A DNA stretch of 64,000 bases from NCBI RefSeq assembly GCF_040545475.1, contig NZ_JBEPMA010000007.1, forward strand, positions 14,788 to 78,787, read 5' to 3'. Below are positions 33,393 through 42,050 of this stretch, one piece after another. Position 1 is the stretch's first letter, and every line of letters begins with the position of its first letter. This stretch comes from Peptoniphilus_A olsenii (GTDB taxonomy: Bacteria > Bacillota > Clostridia > Tissierellales > Peptoniphilaceae). Made by a program: the position numbers and the translations under genes. A model generated the notes under the pieces. That model did no database searches, had not been told where the DNA came from, and saw nothing but the letters and a program-made list of their open reading frames with translations.

Positions 33393-34790
33393 ATGAAATT
33401 ATACAACACTCTGACACGAAAAAAAGAAGATTTTATACCAATTAAAGATGGACAAGTTTCTATATACAATTGTGGTCCCACTGTTTACAATTTCATTCAT
33501 GTGGGAAATGCAAGACCATTGGTAGTTTTTGATACTTTGAGAAGATATTTTTTATACAAAGGTTTAGATGTAAAATTTGTTGTAAATTTTACTGATATTG
33601 ATGACAAAATGATTAATAAAGCTAATGATGAAGGTGTCACGGTATCTGATATTGCACAAAGATATATTGCTGAATTTAAAAAAGATGCTGGAGGACTTCA
33701 TCTATATGATTATGAAACTATGAACCCAAGAGCTACTCATTTAATTGATGAGATGATAGATTTTATCTCTGTTCTTATTGATAAAGGGGCGGCATATGTG
33801 GTTGATGGAGATGTTTATTTTGATATAACTCATGCTAAAGATTATGGTAAGCTTTCTAAAAAGAATTTAGAAGACTTGATTTCTGGACACAGAGTTGATG
33901 TAAATGACAACAAGAAAAATCCACAAGATTTTGCTCTATGGAAAAATAAAAAAGAAAAAGAGCCATTCTGGAAAGCACCTTGGGGCGAAGGACGCCCTGG
34001 ATGGCATATTGAATGTTCTGTTATGGCAAAAACTCTTCTTGGAGATACTATTGATATTCATACAGGTGGCGAAGATTTACAATTTCCTCATCATGAAAAT
34101 GAAATTGCACAATCAGAGACTTGCAATGATGTAGCTTTTGCAAATTATTGGCTTCACAATGGTATGATTACTGTGGATAATGAAAAGATGAGTAAGTCAA
34201 AGGGCAATTTCTTTACTGTTAGAGAAATATCCGAAGAATATGACCTTGAAATCCTTAGATTCTTTCTACTCACTACTCAATATCGTTCACCAATAAACTT
34301 TTCAAGAGAAGTAATGGATCAAACAAAAAATTCACGTGAAAGATTATATAATGCTAAATTTAAATTAGAAGATGCAATTAAAAAGTCTACACTTGATAAT
34401 ATTACCTCTGATGAAGAAAGCTTGTTTAAATCTTTTGATGCTCACATAAAAAAATTTGAAACTTCTATGGAAGATGATTTAAACACTGCTGATGCAATCA
34501 CAGCAATTTTCGACCTGGTAAAAGATATTAACTTGAATCTTGATGAAAATAATTCAAAAGAAATGTTAAATAAAACCCTTGAATTATTAAAAAAATTAAC
34601 TAGAGTTTTAGGAATTATGGAAGAAGAACAAGGCGAATTATCTCAAGAAGTTGAAAAACTTATTGATGAAAGAAATGCTGCTCGTAAGAATAAAGATTTT
34701 GCAAGGGCGGATGAAATTAGAGATGAATTAAAAGAAATGGGCATCGAAATAAAAGATACAAGAAGTGGTACAACTTGGAAGAGAATTTAA
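33393..34790 (+). CDS. cysS: Cysteinyl-tRNA synthetase
   Basis: This 465-residue class I synthetase has the zinc Cys in YNCGPTVYN, the HVGN form of the HIGH motif, and KMSKSKGN near residue 268. WHIECSVMAKTLLG and GGEDLQFPHHENE supply the other zinc ligands. The ATG at 33393 follows GGGGG and the NUDIX terminator, so longer upstream frames are rejected. It opens the cysS-mrnC-thyX-rlmB-rae1 operon, a mostly conserved Bacillota arrangement. Confidence 0.97.
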   Translation: MKLYNTLTRKKEDFIPIKDGQVSIYNCGPTVYNFIHVGNARPLVVFDTLRRYFLYKGLDVKFVVNFTDIDDKMINKANDEGVTVSDIAQRYIAEFKKDAGGLHLYDYETMNPRATHLIDEMIDFISVLIDKGAAYVVDGDVYFDITHAKDYGKLSKKNLEDLISGHRVDVNDNKKNPQDFALWKNKKEKEPFWKAPWGEGRPGWHIECSVMAKTLLGDTIDIHTGGEDLQFPHHENEIAQSETCNDVAFANYWLHNGMITVDNEKMSKSKGNFFTVREISEEYDLEILRFFLLTTQYRSPINFSREVMDQTKNSRERLYNAKFKLEDAIKKSTLDNITSDEESLFKSFDAHIKKFETSMEDDLNTADAITAIFDLVKDINLNLDENNSKEMLNKTLELLKKLTRVLGIMEEEQGELSQEVEKLIDERNAARKNKDFARADEIRDELKEMGIEIKDTRSGTTWKRI

Positions 34791-35182
34791 ATTATTTAGA
34801 GATAAAGGATTTTACTAAATCTGATATATTGGAACTTTCTCCATTAGCTCTTGCCTATATTGGTGATGCTTGTTTTGAGATGCTAGTCAGAAGTTATATA
34901 TTGGATGCCAAGAAGAATCCTAATAAGTTGCACAAAGAAAGTGTAAAATTTGTGAGGGCAAAATCTCAAAGAGCTTTATTCGAAAAAGTGGAACCAATTC
35001 TTAACGAAGATGAGATTAGAGTTTTTAAAAGGGGCAGAAATGCTAAATCGCATACTGTCCCCAAAAATGCGGACCCTATAGATTATAGATATGCGACAGG
35101 CATGGAGGCTTTGTTTGGATATTTATATTTATTTAAAGAATATGATAGAATAAGAAAGATTTTTAAGGAGATGATTGAATGA
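34775..35182 (+). CDS. mrnC: Mini-ribonuclease III
   Basis: This 135-residue RNase-III-like protein lacks the double-stranded RNA-binding domain. The catalytic region is LALAYIGDACFEMLVRSY (residues 23-40) and a second conserved block is KRGRNAKSHTVPKNADP. It matures 23S rRNA ends. The start is TTG at 34775 inside the cysS 3' end (16-base overlap) with a poor ribosome binding site, so translation is probably coupled to cysS. The gene overlaps thyX by four bases. Confidence 0.93.
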   Translation: MEENLNYLEIKDFTKSDILELSPLALAYIGDACFEMLVRSYILDAKKNPNKLHKESVKFVRAKSQRALFEKVEPILNEDEIRVFKRGRNAKSHTVPKNADPIDYRYATGMEALFGYLYLFKEYDRIRKIFKEMIE

Positions 35183-35937
35183 AGGTAAAAATAATTTCTC
35201 ACACAATGAATCCCGAAAAGACAATAGCTGCTTCTGCAAAGTTGTGTTATTCGAGAGTTGGTGTTGAAGATATTTCAGAAGACTTAACTGACGAGAGTGC
35301 TGAAAAGTTTTTAGAAAAATTGATGAGCTTTTCTCATTTATCTCCTCTAGAACATGTCAGCTTTACTTTTGCAATTGAGGGTGTATCTAGAACTTTAACC
35401 CATCAATTAGTAAGACATAGAATCGCATCATATTCACAGCAATCTCAAAGGTATGTAAAGCTTGATAATTTTGAGTATATTATTCCGCCGCAAATTGAAG
35501 AAAATGAGAAAGCAAAAAAAATCTTTATTGAAGCTATGCAAAGAGATCAAGAAGATTATAATACTTTAGTTGAGATTTTAATAAAAGAAAGTTCTCAAAA
35601 ATTAATAGCGGAAGGCATGCCAGAGGAGAAAGCTAGAAGTGCTGTTGAGAAACAGTGTATAGAAGATGCTAGATATGTTTTTCCAAATGCTTGTGAAACG
35701 AAAATTGTAGTTACAATGAATGTAAGAACCCTGCAACATTTCTTTACAGTAAGATGCTGTGAAAGAGCACAATGGGAAATAAGAGCACTTGCTACTGAAA
35801 TGCTAAAACAGGTAAAACAAGTAGCTCCTACACTTTTTAAAAATGAAGGTCCTGGTTGTGTAAAGGGTCCTTGTCCTGAAGGTAAGATGACTTGTGGTAA
35901 ACAGAATTTAATTCGTGAAAAATTTAAAAATTTATAG
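35179..35937 (+). CDS. thyX: Flavin-dependent thymidylate synthase
   Basis: This 252-residue ThyX makes dTMP from dUMP using FAD and methylene-tetrahydrofolate. The diagnostic motif RHRIASYSQQSQRY (RHRxxSxxxxSxR type) is near residue 79. The C-terminal tail contains several cysteines. The ATG overlaps the mrnC stop. In Bacillus the corresponding operon goes straight from mrnC to rlmB, so thyX is inserted here. It suggests the organism uses ThyX rather than ThyA, but only the window was examined. Confidence 0.96.
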   Translation: MKVKIISHTMNPEKTIAASAKLCYSRVGVEDISEDLTDESAEKFLEKLMSFSHLSPLEHVSFTFAIEGVSRTLTHQLVRHRIASYSQQSQRYVKLDNFEYIIPPQIEENEKAKKIFIEAMQRDQEDYNTLVEILIKESSQKLIAEGMPEEKARSAVEKQCIEDARYVFPNACETKIVVTMNVRTLQHFFTVRCCERAQWEIRALATEMLKQVKQVAPTLFKNEGPGCVKGPCPEGKMTCGKQNLIREKFKNL

Positions 35938-35945
35938 GGATATTT

Positions 35946-36653
35946 ATGAAATATATATATGGTAGAGGGCCTGTTATGGAGGCTCTAAAAAATGAAGAAG
36001 TTGAAAAAGTATATGTAGGCAAAAATGCCACAGGCTCTATTAAAAAAATAATAGGGATGGCTCGCGATAGAAAAATTCCAACAGTAAATGCAGATAATGA
36101 AAAGCTACAAGAGTTAGCGGGCTCAACTAATCACCAAGCTGTAGTGGCTCTTGTCAGTGATTTTACTTATGTGGAACTTGAAGATTTATGCAATAAATAT
36201 AAAGATAAAGAAAATGCTAAAATTTTTATTTTAGATAAAATTGAAGACCCACATAATTTTGGTGCAATAGCCAGAAGTGCCAATTTTTTTGGTGTGGATG
36301 CAATAATTTTTCCAAATAGAAGAGCGGCCACAGTAAATGATACGGTAGTCAAATCTTCTGCTGGTGCTATATATGACATCGATGTATGTAAAGTAGGGAA
36401 TATCTCCCAAGCCATCGAAAAATTAAAAGAAGTTGGTTTTTGGATATTTGCCACAGATTTAAAAGGCGAAGATATTCGTGAAACTGATTTTTCGGGAAAG
36501 GTTGGAGTTATTATTGGAAATGAGGGCAAGGGAGTGTCTAAAAATCTATTAAAAAGCTCTGATAAAATAATCACTATTCCTAATTTTTCTGATTTTGATT
36601 CTCTAAATGCTTCAGTGGCTGCTGCAGTTATTATGTTTGAGATAGTGAGATAA
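35946..36653 (+). CDS. rlmB: 23S rRNA 2'-O-ribose methyltransferase (RlmB/TrmH family)
   Basis: This 235-residue SpoU-type methyltransferase has a short N-terminal substrate-binding domain (YGRGPVMEALKN) and the trefoil-knot catalytic domain. The knot motifs are DKIEDPHNFGAIARSANFFG, VIIGNEGKGVSK and LNASVAAAVIMFE. It modifies G2251-equivalent in 23S rRNA in E. coli; the exact target in this organism is inferred. It sits between thyX and rae1 in the translation operon with gaps under ten bases. Confidence 0.93.
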   Translation: MKYIYGRGPVMEALKNEEVEKVYVGKNATGSIKKIIGMARDRKIPTVNADNEKLQELAGSTNHQAVVALVSDFTYVELEDLCNKYKDKENAKIFILDKIEDPHNFGAIARSANFFGVDAIIFPNRRAATVNDTVVKSSAGAIYDIDVCKVGNISQAIEKLKEVGFWIFATDLKGEDIRETDFSGKVGVIIGNEGKGVSKNLLKSSDKIITIPNFSDFDSLNASVAAAVIMFEIVR

Positions 36654-36657
36654 TAAA

Positions 36658-37194
36658 ATGAGAAACAGAAGAAGTCCATATAAAAAAGGTAAAAATTATC
36701 TTTTTGTGGACGGTTATAATATTATTAATTCATGGAACAATTTAATAAAATTAAAAAATGTATCATTAGAAGATGCTCGTGATGAACTTATTAATATTAT
36801 GATTGAGTTTTCTCATGTTACAAAAGAAGAAATAATATTGGTCTTTGATGCTTATCAAGTCAAAAAATCTGCTGGCAAAGTTTATAACGAAGATGGCATC
36901 AAAGTAGTTTTTACTAAGGAGTTTGAGACAGCCGATCACTTTATTGAAAAAGAACTTGATTATATTGGCAGATTTACCGGTGTTAGAGTTGCGACAAGTG
37001 ATAATGTAGAACAACAGATAATATTGTCAAGAGGAGGCACTAGAATCTCTGCAAGAGAACTTGAAGCTGAAGTATTGAGTCAAAAAATCAGAACCGAAAA
37101 GACTCTTCAAAAGTTAAAAGAAGAAAGAGTATATTCACTTGACGAAAAGAGTTTAGATGCATTAGAAAATCTTAAAAAATCTTTGGGAGATTGA
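36658..37194 (+). CDS. rae1: Rae1/YacP NYN-domain ribonuclease
   Basis: This 178-residue NYN (PIN-like) domain protein has FVDGYNIINSW near residue 20 and the acidic VFDAY and ADHFIEKEL segments of the active site. Rae1 in Bacillus cleaves mRNA in the ribosomal A site. The C-terminus is helical and charged. It begins four bases after rlmB and is followed by a small membrane peptide gene. Family assignment is firm; activity is by homology. Confidence 0.9.
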   Translation: MRNRRSPYKKGKNYLFVDGYNIINSWNNLIKLKNVSLEDARDELINIMIEFSHVTKEEIILVFDAYQVKKSAGKVYNEDGIKVVFTKEFETADHFIEKELDYIGRFTGVRVATSDNVEQQIILSRGGTRISARELEAEVLSQKIRTEKTLQKLKEERVYSLDEKSLDALENLKKSLGD

Positions 37195-37200
37195 TAAATT

Positions 37201-37368
37201 ATGCCAGTTAATAAAGAAGATAAATTTAAAGAAGATGATAGAAAACTAATTGAAGGAAATACCTTTGATGATAAATCTGATTTTTCAACTACAGATATAG
37301 GAATTACATTTGCAGTTTTGGTAGTTGGAATAATATTGTTTTCTTTTTTGTTTAAATTTATTTTTTAA
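37201..37368 (+). CDS. 55-residue single-pass membrane peptide
   Basis: This small open frame starts six bases after the rae1 stop. The first 32 residues are charged (MPVNKEDKFKEDDRKLIEG) and the last 20 form one hydrophobic helix (ITFAVLVVGIILFSFLF), giving a tail-anchored layout. GGGAG in the end of rae1 serves as ribosome binding site. A terminator follows 45 bases later, so it is the last gene of the operon. I do not recognise a family; placement where Bacillota often keep small secretion components (secE) is only positional. Confidence 0.65.
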   Translation: MPVNKEDKFKEDDRKLIEGNTFDDKSDFSTTDIGITFAVLVVGIILFSFLFKFIF

Positions 37369-37412
37369 TTATAGATATATTATGATATAAAATTGATTTT
37401 TTAACTAACTTT

Positions 37413-37434
37413 GAGCACTTTGGTGCTCTTTTTT
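37413..37434 (+). terminator. Terminator of the cysS-rae1 operon
   Basis: GAGCAC (37413-37418) pairs with GTGCTC (37423-37428) around TTTG and runs into six T residues. Confidence 0.92.
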
Positions 37435-37484
37435 AATTAATGGGTAAAAATATAAAAATAAGGTAAATAGAGAGGATGTATCTC

Positions 37485-38057
37485 ATGGCGAGGCAATATA
37501 CTAAGGAGTTAATTAAAAGAGAATTTTTGAATATAGTAGAAGTTAAAAGTTTAAAGAATATTACAATAGCAGAACTTGCAGAAAAATGTGATATCAATAG
37601 AAATACTTTTTACTACCACTATGAAGACATATATATGTTAGTTAAAGAGATTTTAAATGATGAATTAGAAAAAATTGATAAAGAATTTAACAATACTTAC
37701 TCTTGGGAAGATAGCCTATTGCATGCTGTTTCCTTTATTTTGGAAAATAAAAAAGCTACTCAAAATATTTTTAAATCTATAGACAAAAAAGATACTGACG
37801 ATTATTTATTTAAAGTATGTGAAGCAGTTATGGAAAAATATATAAAAAACGAATGTGAATCTAAAAATATCATAGCAAAGGAAAAGGATAAAATTCTAAT
37901 TAGGAATTTTTATCGTGCAGCACTTGTCGGGCTTTTAGACAAGTGGATACAAGATGGAATGAAAGAAGAGCCTCAACTTGTGATTTATAGAATAGGAAAA
38001 TTATTTGATGGAAATATTGAAAGGTCACTGCGTATAAGTGAAGAACTAGACAATTAA
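37485..38057 (+). CDS. TetR-family transcriptional regulator
   Basis: This 190-residue regulator has an N-terminal TetR helix-turn-helix (ITIAELAEKCDINRNTFYYHY, residues about 24-44) and an all-helical ligand domain of the TetR_C type found in fatty-acid or unknown-ligand members. I prefer ATG 37485 because AGAGG (37471-37475) is nine bases upstream; the ATG at 37476 is too close. It lies upstream of, and on the same strand as, oleate hydratase, separated by a terminator. Control of that gene in response to unsaturated fatty acids is a reasonable inference. Confidence 0.85.
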   Translation: MARQYTKELIKREFLNIVEVKSLKNITIAELAEKCDINRNTFYYHYEDIYMLVKEILNDELEKIDKEFNNTYSWEDSLLHAVSFILENKKATQNIFKSIDKKDTDDYLFKVCEAVMEKYIKNECESKNIIAKEKDKILIRNFYRAALVGLLDKWIQDGMKEEPQLVIYRIGKLFDGNIERSLRISEELDN

Positions 38058-38070
38058 ACACAAATGCCTA

Positions 38071-38118
38071 AAAAATGTGCAAAAATTTTATTTTATTTAA
38101 AAATTGCACATTTTTTTA
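38071..38118 (+). terminator. Terminator after TetR gene
   Basis: AAAAATGTGCAA (38072-38083) pairs with TTGCACATTTTT (38105-38116) across a 21-base loop. Confidence 0.75.
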
Positions 38119-38258
38119 TTTTATTCAAAAATCATACATTTTTATTTAATCAACTAAAGTTCTAACAAAGGCCTTATAATAACCATTTTAAGATATATCT
38201 ATACTGGATAAAATATAAATACAGTAATTGATAATACTAATTTTAATGGAGGTACATT

Positions 38259-40055
38259 ATGGATATTAAGACTTTTGATGAAAGACTTAAACTTGGTAAT
38301 GGAGATTATGACAGACTTGTTAACTCTAGAAAACCAAAAGGAATTGAAAACAAAAAAGCTTATATTGTAGGAACTGGTATTGCAGGACTTGCAACAGCAG
38401 GATTTTTGATTAAAGACGCAAAGATGGACCCTTCAAATATTACTTTTTTAGAAAAAGATGATATTGCTGGAGGAGCTCTTGACGGTAAACTTTTATCAGA
38501 CGTAGACTATGTAGCAAGAGGAGGACGTGAAACAGGACATCATTTTGAAGTTTTATGGGATTTATTTAGTGTAGTTCCTTCAAGAGAAGATCCCAATGTT
38601 TCAATTTTAGATTATCTATATTATACAAATTTAGATGATCCTAATTATAGTAATTGTAGAATAACTAAAAATCGTGGAGAAAGATATGATAATGGAAAAT
38701 TTAATCTTTCAAAAGATGTAATAAAAGAAATAGTTCATTTACTGCTAACTCCTGATGAAAAATTGCAAGGAATTTCAGTAGAAGAAGTTTTTTCAGATGA
38801 ATTTTTAGAAAGCGATTTTTGGACTTTCTATAGAACAATGTTTGCTTTTGAAAATTGGCATTCAGTATTAGAATTGAAACTGTATATCAATAGATTTATA
38901 CACCATGTTGGAGGACTACCAGATCTTTCAGCACTTCAATTTACTAGATACGACCAATATGAATCTATAGTAACGCCAATGATGACTTGGCTAAAAGATT
39001 TAGGTGTAAAAACTGAGTATAATTACAATGTGGAAGATATAGATTTTGATATCACAAAAGAAAAGAAAGTTGCCACAAAGATTATTGCAGTAGACTCTCA
39101 AACTGGAGAAGATAAATCAATTGAGCTTTCAGAAGATGATTTGATATTTGTCACAACAGGTTCAATTGTCGAAGCATCAGCTTATGGAACAAACGATAAA
39201 GCACCAGTTATAGATGAAAACATGGAAGGTAGTTTTAAACTTTGGAAGAATATTTCAAAAAAATCTGATGATTTTGGACATCCAGAAGTATTCACTTCAG
39301 ATATTGAAAAAACAAATTGGGAATCTGCTACAGTTACAGTAATGAGTAAAGAAATTGCAGAATATATAGAAAAAATTACAAAAAGGACTCCATATGGTGG
39401 AAAAGTTGTAACTGGTGGAATTGTTACAGTAAAAGATTCAAGTTGGCTAATGAGTTGGACTATAAACAGACAAGGCCAATATATGGACCAACCAGATGAC
39501 CAAATAGCAGTGTGGGTATATTCCTTATTTACAGATGTAGAGGGAGATTATATCAAAAAACGAATGAGAGATTGTTCAGGAGAAGAAATTGCTAAAGAAT
39601 GGCTATACCATATTGGAGTGCCAGAAGAAGACATCGAAAGACTTGCAAAAGAAACCTCAACTATTCCAGTATTTATGCCATATATCACTGCACAATTTAT
39701 GCCAAGAAGTTTTGGAGATAGACCTTATATAGTTCCAGAAAATGCAGTAAACTTTGCTTTCTTGGGTCAATTTGTAGAAACACTTGATAATCCAGGACGT
39801 GACACAGTATTTACTACAGAATATTCTGGCAGATGTGCAATGGAAGCAGTTTATGTACTAACTGGAGTAGAAAAGAAAGTTCCAGAAGTATTCGCTTCAA
39901 GATATGACATTAGATATTTATTAGCTGGAGCAAGTGCATTAAATGATGGTGAAAGACCAGAAGTTGATTTGCCACTTGATAAACTTGCAGTAGCTGCAAA
40001 ACTAATAAGTGGTACTGAAATAGAGGCGATGTTAAAAGAATTTAAACTACTATAA
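38259..40055 (+). CDS. ohyA: Oleate hydratase (myosin-cross-reactive antigen family)
   Basis: This 598-residue FAD enzyme hydrates the cis-9 double bond of oleate and similar fatty acids to 10-hydroxy acids. The Rossmann FAD motif is VGTGIAGLATAGF near residue 37, followed by FLEKDDIAGGALDG and the ARGGRE segment typical of the family. The C-terminal block YSGRCAMEAVYVLTGV is intact. GGAGG precedes the ATG. Length and motifs indicate a functional enzyme. It detoxifies antibacterial unsaturated fatty acids in other host-associated Gram-positives. A terminator follows. Confidence 0.96.
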   Translation: MDIKTFDERLKLGNGDYDRLVNSRKPKGIENKKAYIVGTGIAGLATAGFLIKDAKMDPSNITFLEKDDIAGGALDGKLLSDVDYVARGGRETGHHFEVLWDLFSVVPSREDPNVSILDYLYYTNLDDPNYSNCRITKNRGERYDNGKFNLSKDVIKEIVHLLLTPDEKLQGISVEEVFSDEFLESDFWTFYRTMFAFENWHSVLELKLYINRFIHHVGGLPDLSALQFTRYDQYESIVTPMMTWLKDLGVKTEYNYNVEDIDFDITKEKKVATKIIAVDSQTGEDKSIELSEDDLIFVTTGSIVEASAYGTNDKAPVIDENMEGSFKLWKNISKKSDDFGHPEVFTSDIEKTNWESATVTVMSKEIAEYIEKITKRTPYGGKVVTGGIVTVKDSSWLMSWTINRQGQYMDQPDDQIAVWVYSLFTDVEGDYIKKRMRDCSGEEIAKEWLYHIGVPEEDIERLAKETSTIPVFMPYITAQFMPRSFGDRPYIVPENAVNFAFLGQFVETLDNPGRDTVFTTEYSGRCAMEAVYVLTGVEKKVPEVFASRYDIRYLLAGASALNDGERPEVDLPLDKLAVAAKLISGTEIEAMLKEFKLL

Positions 40056-40130
40056 TTAATAAATTTCAAAATAAATCTTAAAATAAAATTTAAAAGTTAA
40101 TAATAATTTCAGATTTTCATAGTAACTTGG

Positions 40131-40160
40131 ACTGGCCTCATTAATTGGGGCTAGTTTTTT
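40131..40160 (+). terminator. Terminator after oleate hydratase
   Basis: ACTGGCCTC (40131-40139) pairs with GGGGCTAGT (40147-40155), with two wobble pairs, followed by six T residues. Confidence 0.88.
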
Positions 40161-40274
40161 GTTTTGTAATGTTAATTTAAAATTTTTTATTATAGCCATA
40201 AATATAACTTATTTATTAAAACGAAATCTACTACAATAAAATAGTTTTGTATTTATAAATAAAAATGTTTTTGT

Positions 40275-40440
40275 ATGCTTTTGCTCAGGATGACTTGGTA
40301 AGTGGGAAATATTCTCTTAACCGCATACATAACTCTTTTTAATTTGCTGCGGCTTATTTAGTCGAGATGAGATTTGACGGGGATTTCACTTAAGATTTAA
40401 TATTTAAAAAATGCTTGAGAAATTTCTCAAGCATTTTTAT
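40275..40440 (+). ncRNA. Candidate structured RNA between oleate hydratase and glutaredoxin
   Basis: This stretch is richer in G and C than its surroundings and has no open frame. A possible fold closes AAGTG (40300-40304) with CACTT (40387-40391). An inner TTAACCGCA pairs with TGCGGCTTA (one bulge), and a 16-bp perfect palindromic terminator lies at 40407-40438. The length and the single long interrupted stem are reminiscent of 6S-like RNAs, but I cannot match a family. The promoter is not convincing. Confidence 0.35.
40407..40438. terminator. Bidirectional 16-bp palindromic terminator
   Basis: AAAAATGCTTGAGAAA (40407-40422) is directly followed by its exact complement (40423-40438). It serves the minus-strand glutaredoxin gene and possibly a plus-strand RNA. 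Confidence 0.85.
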
Positions 40441-40469
40441 ACTTTTATGAAAAGATTGTCAAAAATTAA

Positions 40470-40709
40470 TTATTGTGCATTATCTCTTAGATATTTGATA
40501 ATATCCATTGATTCATATAGTGGTTTGTCGCCAATAAATAGGCAAGGTACTTGTTTTTTGCCACCTTTTTCAATTAAATAGTCTCTTGCTTCGGCATCTT
40601 TATCGATATTTTTAATTTCAACAGAATTTATATTTTTTTCTTCCATGAAATTTTCTACTTTTTTACAAAATGGGCAAAATGTACCCACATACAATGTCAA
40701 TTTTTCCAT
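40470..40709 (-). CDS. Glutaredoxin-family protein
   Basis: This 79-residue glutaredoxin-fold protein has the active site CPFC (residues 12-15) and the conserved KQVPCLFIGD cis-proline segment followed by the YESMDIIKYLR helix. The extra Cys beside the cis-proline is common in bacterial glutaredoxin-like proteins. GGAGG precedes the ATG on the minus strand. It is transcribed alone, against its neighbours, and ends at the palindromic terminator. Its partner is unknown. Confidence 0.88.
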   Translation of the reverse strand: MEKLTLYVGTFCPFCKKVENFMEEKNINSVEIKNIDKDAEARDYLIEKGGKKQVPCLFIGDKPLYESMDIIKYLRDNAQ

Positions 40710-40822
40710 TGTGCACCTCCATTATTTTTTTACCCACTTACCTTTTTATAAAACAAGTAGAATGCTTGATATTTAAATACTTATAATTATTTGGTATAAT
40801 AAGAGAGATTCGAGGTGATTTT

Positions 40823-41281
40823 TTGGGATTATTTGATAATTTTGATGGTAATTTTAGAGATATAAAAGAAAATTTGTCTTATTTATCACAAAAACTTGTG
40901 GATGAGTCAAAAGAAATTAAAAAAATCGCAAAACTCAAGTACGAAATTTTAAATGAAGAGAGAAAACTTAAAGACCTTTATGCAAATCTCGGCAAATATT
41001 TTTATGATGATTATAGAGGCGTTAATACAGAGATTGATTTAGATGAAATTTTTCAAGAAATTGAAAGGACAAATTCTAGACTTTCTTCTTTAAAGATGAA
41101 TTTACAAGTCTCTGATAGTTCTGATGATAGTGGTCTTTATGTGGAAAAGTTTAATAAAGTGAGTAAAAATAATAAGGATGATTTTTCTGATACAGGTTTA
41201 TTTATCACTAATGAAGATAAAGCTGAAACGGACGAAAGTTACAAAATACTCACAATAGAAGAAGATGAAGATGAATTTTAA
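40823..41281 (+). CDS. Hypothetical coiled-coil protein
   Basis: This is a 152-residue acidic protein of unknown function. The first 95 residues are predicted helix with coiled-coil heptads (LSQKLVDESKEIKKIAKLK and LNEERKLKDLYANLGKYF). The C-terminal third is serine- and aspartate-rich and probably disordered. The start is TTG 40823 behind GAGGTGA. It overlaps the following hydrolase gene by 17 bases and begins the group that leads into peptidoglycan-precursor enzymes. No catalytic motif is visible. Confidence 0.65.
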   Translation: MGLFDNFDGNFRDIKENLSYLSQKLVDESKEIKKIAKLKYEILNEERKLKDLYANLGKYFYDDYRGVNTEIDLDEIFQEIERTNSRLSSLKMNLQVSDSSDDSGLYVEKFNKVSKNNKDDFSDTGLFITNEDKAETDESYKILTIEEDEDEF

Positions 41282-42050
41282 TAAAGAATTTATAGAAATT
41301 AACGGAATTAAAACTGCATATATTAAAAGAAATGGCGGAGATAAAATCTGTGTTATTTTACATGGATGGGGTGCATATATTGAGTCAATAACTCCAATTC
41401 TTAAAGCAGTGCCAAGTGAATATACAGTTTACGCATATGACGCACCGGGTTTTGGAGATACTGAAGACCCGGATTTTGTCATGGGTACTTATGATTATTA
41501 TGAGTTCTTGCTCACTTTGTTAGAAAAATTTAATATCGAAAAAGCTACATTTATTGGGCATTCTTTTGGTGGGAAAACTCTAACTATTTTAGGAGCAAAA
41601 AATCCGCTGAAAGTACAAAAGCTTGTATTGATAGATGCATCAGGTGTATTGCCAAAGCGAAAGTTGTCTTATTATTTTAAAGTATATTCCTTTAAATTAA
41701 TGAAAAAACTTTATTTACTTACCCATGGCGGCAATGAGGAAAGTCTCAAAAAGTTTTATAAAAAACATGGTTCTGACGATTATCAAAATGCCAATGGGAT
41801 TATGCGTAAGTGTTTTGTAAAAGTTGTAAATGAGTCTACTGAAGAAGAATTTGAGAATATAGACGCAGAGACTCTTTTAATTTGGGGCGAAAATGATGAT
41901 GCAACTCCACTTTATATGGCACACATATTCGAGAAGAAAATTAAAAACTCGGGTCTAGTTGTCTTAGATGGTGCTGGTCATTATTCTTATATAGACGACT
42001 TTGGGACATTTAATGCAGTTTTAAATTCATTTTTAGGAGATAACAGATGA
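41265..42050 (+). CDS. Alpha/beta-fold hydrolase
   Basis: This 261-residue alpha/beta hydrolase has an oxyanion segment VILHGWGAY, the nucleophile elbow GHSFGG (Ser near residue 98), an acid in LLIWGENDDATP and a late catalytic His in GAGHYSYID. The ATG at 41265 overlaps the preceding gene, and ATG 41271 is an equally possible start. It overlaps the MurF-like ligase by four bases. Substrate is unknown; the neighbours suggest a role near cell-wall precursor metabolism, which is inference only. Confidence 0.83.
   Translation: MKMNFNKEFIEINGIKTAYIKRNGGDKICVILHGWGAYIESITPILKAVPSEYTVYAYDAPGFGDTEDPDFVMGTYDYYEFLLTLLEKFNIEKATFIGHSFGGKTLTILGAKNPLKVQKLVLIDASGVLPKRKLSYYFKVYSFKLMKKLYLLTHGGNEESLKKFYKKHGSDDYQNANGIMRKCFVKVVNESTEEEFENIDAETLLIWGENDDATPLYMAHIFEKKIKNSGLVVLDGAGHYSYIDDFGTFNAVLNSFLGDNR

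Noticed and set aside
38202..38226. TACTG...CAGTA inverted repeat as a firm TetR operator
   Set aside because: Five-base arms across a 15-base spacer in AT-rich DNA are too weak to list as a feature.
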